33,141 nt of DNA from Chlamydomonas sphaeroides (lineage: Eukaryota > Chlorophyta > Chlorophyceae > Chlamydomonadales > Chlamydomonadaceae), in contig BDDC01000071.1 of the NCBI GenBank assembly GCA_001662425.1, positions 71,008-104,148 on the forward strand, read 5' to 3'. The translations under genes and the position numbers were made by a program. Under the pieces are notes generated by a model. The model worked only from the letters and a program-made list of their open reading frames with translations. It was not told where the DNA came from and ran no database searches. Within the stretch, counting starts at the first letter, position 1. Every line of letters begins with the position of its first letter. Below are positions 31,721-33,141 of the stretch, piece by piece.

Positions 31721-33141
31721 CTGGGCCTGTACACAAGGCCCTGCACTGCGTGGATGCGGGGAGCTACGGCACGGCAGAGCAATGCCGATCGCTAGCGACC
31801 ATCGATATGTGGCGCGTGCGATGATGCCGAGACACGTCCGTCCAGGGCCTAGGGCCTAGGCAGGCCGAGGGGCAGATGGTGCCGTGTGAACCTCGCTCTC
31901 GTTGCTAGCAAGATGGCCCGGCTCGAGGATGCCTGCCCTGCGTGGCGTGGCTTTCGTTCGCGTTTTCCGGTTTTTCTGTTGCTAGCTGTCGACCGAGTGG
32001 GGTGGGCGCCCGAGGAGGCACGGCCCACCCTCGCCCACTGCCTACCATGCTACACGCTGTGCGGTTCGTTCGTACTGCTGTGATGCTGAGCATGCATATA
32101 TATGGTCGCCGCTGGACGCCTGGGAGTGTGAGCCGGGGCGGGGAGAGGCCTTGGTGGAGGCGGCGATGTGGGCGGCAGCACCGTCAACTAGGTTGGCTTG
32201 TTCCGTAGGAACCGGGGCGGAAGCATGTGCAATCACGTCAAAAGCGCCTCCCGGGGACCCTTGCCGTATTTGCGTTAAGTTGGGTGCTATTCAGCACGAT
32301 GCTGCTTGTCGTTTTGCCTGCTTATGGCGGTAGCTGAGCAGGGAAGGTGAGCTGGGCCTGGGCGGCAGCCAGGATGGTGATCGTGGCACAATGACCTCGC
32401 TCCCAGTTTGTTACCTGAAGTTACCCCAACCTGAAGTTGGCTGCAGAGCTCATTTGTAAACTTGAAACGCAACCCTCTCTTACTTGTCACCGTGCGCGGT
32501 GCACCGCCGCAACAGACATGCAGCTCGCGCGGCCGGCGGAGCATCTGCGCCGCCGGCCGCGAGGGCCTTGGGAGATTTAGGTCGGTGTAGATGGCAAGAA
32601 GGACTCCGGCTTCGATGAATGCTCACAGACCTGTAGTTTGGGTGGCATCACTCTGGCTCCATGGCTTCACGCGGGCAACCTTGTCGCCCTCCCCATGCCA
32701 CGCAGGCACTGTGAAAACAACCTGGCATGCCGTCGTGGGCAACTGCCTTTTGCCGAGGTTCCGTGAAGTGGTTTCGGGCGCAGTGTGGCTGCTCATGTGG
32801 CTTCACGTCACCGCGGTAGAGCTTGCCCGCACGTACTTCGTGATTGTGGCGGAGGACGCGGGGGTGGTGGCGGCGGCCGCAAGCAGCCGCGACACAGCTA
32901 GAGTGACAGCAGCGGCAGCATGCCTTAGTGGCGGCATACGTTAAGAGATACAGTCCTGCCTGCCGTTTCAGACAGTTCGGATGGCTATGTCTGGCCCGTG
33001 GGGTGGAGGCACAGAGATTCGGTGTGCCCGAGACCCCTTGAATAGTCCCAGCTACAACCGCATAATGACAAATGGTGTGCGTCTGGTCTGGGTGGCCTCT
33101 TTTGGGGCAAGCCATGCACCCATGCGCAGCTGGGGAGGTTT
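31721..33141. other. Protease 3' UTR and unassigned right end
   Basis: The first part is probably the 3' UTR of the metalloprotease gene. Open frames of 85-155 codons occur on both strands (for example 32591-32944 plus, 32648-33115 minus), but none shows a domain, signal or splice pattern I recognise. An adjacent gene may start beyond the window edge. Confidence 0.45.
32449..32460 (+). terminator. Possible poly(A) signal of the metalloprotease gene
   Basis: TGTAA occurs within CATTTGTAAACTTG. It is the first clear copy after the stop codon at 31718-31720 and would imply a 3' UTR of about 735 nt. Confidence 0.4.

Noticed and set aside
32591..33115. Open frames on both strands at the right end (117 and 155 codons)
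   Set aside because: No recognisable domain, signal or splice support; they overlap each other in opposite directions as expected by chance.

Overview
This window looks like nuclear DNA from a volvocine green alga (Chlamydomonas/Volvox/Gonium group). The signs are very high GC, short exons separated by many GT-AG introns of roughly 65 to 850 bp, TGTAA poly(A)-type signals after several genes, and a gametolysin-family (peptidase M11) gene, a family typical of these algae. Most long open reading frames are GC-driven shadows. Real genes appear only when short conserved segments are joined across introns, and I checked exon phases by hand for each model.

Layout, left to right. (1) Minus strand, 72-1611: part of an APAF-1/NB-ARC-type protein (winged-helix and following helical region) that runs off the left edge. 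(2) Plus, 3364-6111: USE1-type SNARE, 6 exons, 319 aa. (3) Plus, 6872-9667: sigma-class-like glutathione S-transferase with an N-terminal extension, about 8 exons. (4) Plus, 10477-12089: basic leucine-rich-repeat protein, 5 exons, with one doubtful splice and one GC-AG intron. (5) Minus, 13293-17416: Pescadillo (PES1/NOP7), 10 exons, 747 aa. (6) Plus, 17917-23367: HOS1/ELYS-like protein, 11 exons, 796 aa, apparently without the RING finger of plant HOS1. (7) Plus, 24405-31720: secreted gametolysin-like metalloprotease, 22 exons, 683 aa, with motif QEILHNYGVVH and a cysteine-rich PAN/apple-like C-terminal region. The last 1.4 kb holds no gene I can name.

The genes do not form a pathway. They cover vesicle trafficking, detoxification, ribosome assembly, nuclear pore or ubiquitin-linked function, and extracellular matrix proteolysis, as expected for an ordinary stretch of algal chromosome. 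PES1 and the HOS1-like gene are divergent and share a 500-bp upstream region.

I found no convincing undescribed multi-gene system. The points most worth a second look are the RING-less HOS1-like protein, the long luminal tail on USE1, the metalloprotease with its variant metal motif and microexons, a 30-bp repeat placed upstream of and inside the LRR gene, GTAC-rich introns in the protease gene, and the NB-ARC fragment with no visible P-loop.
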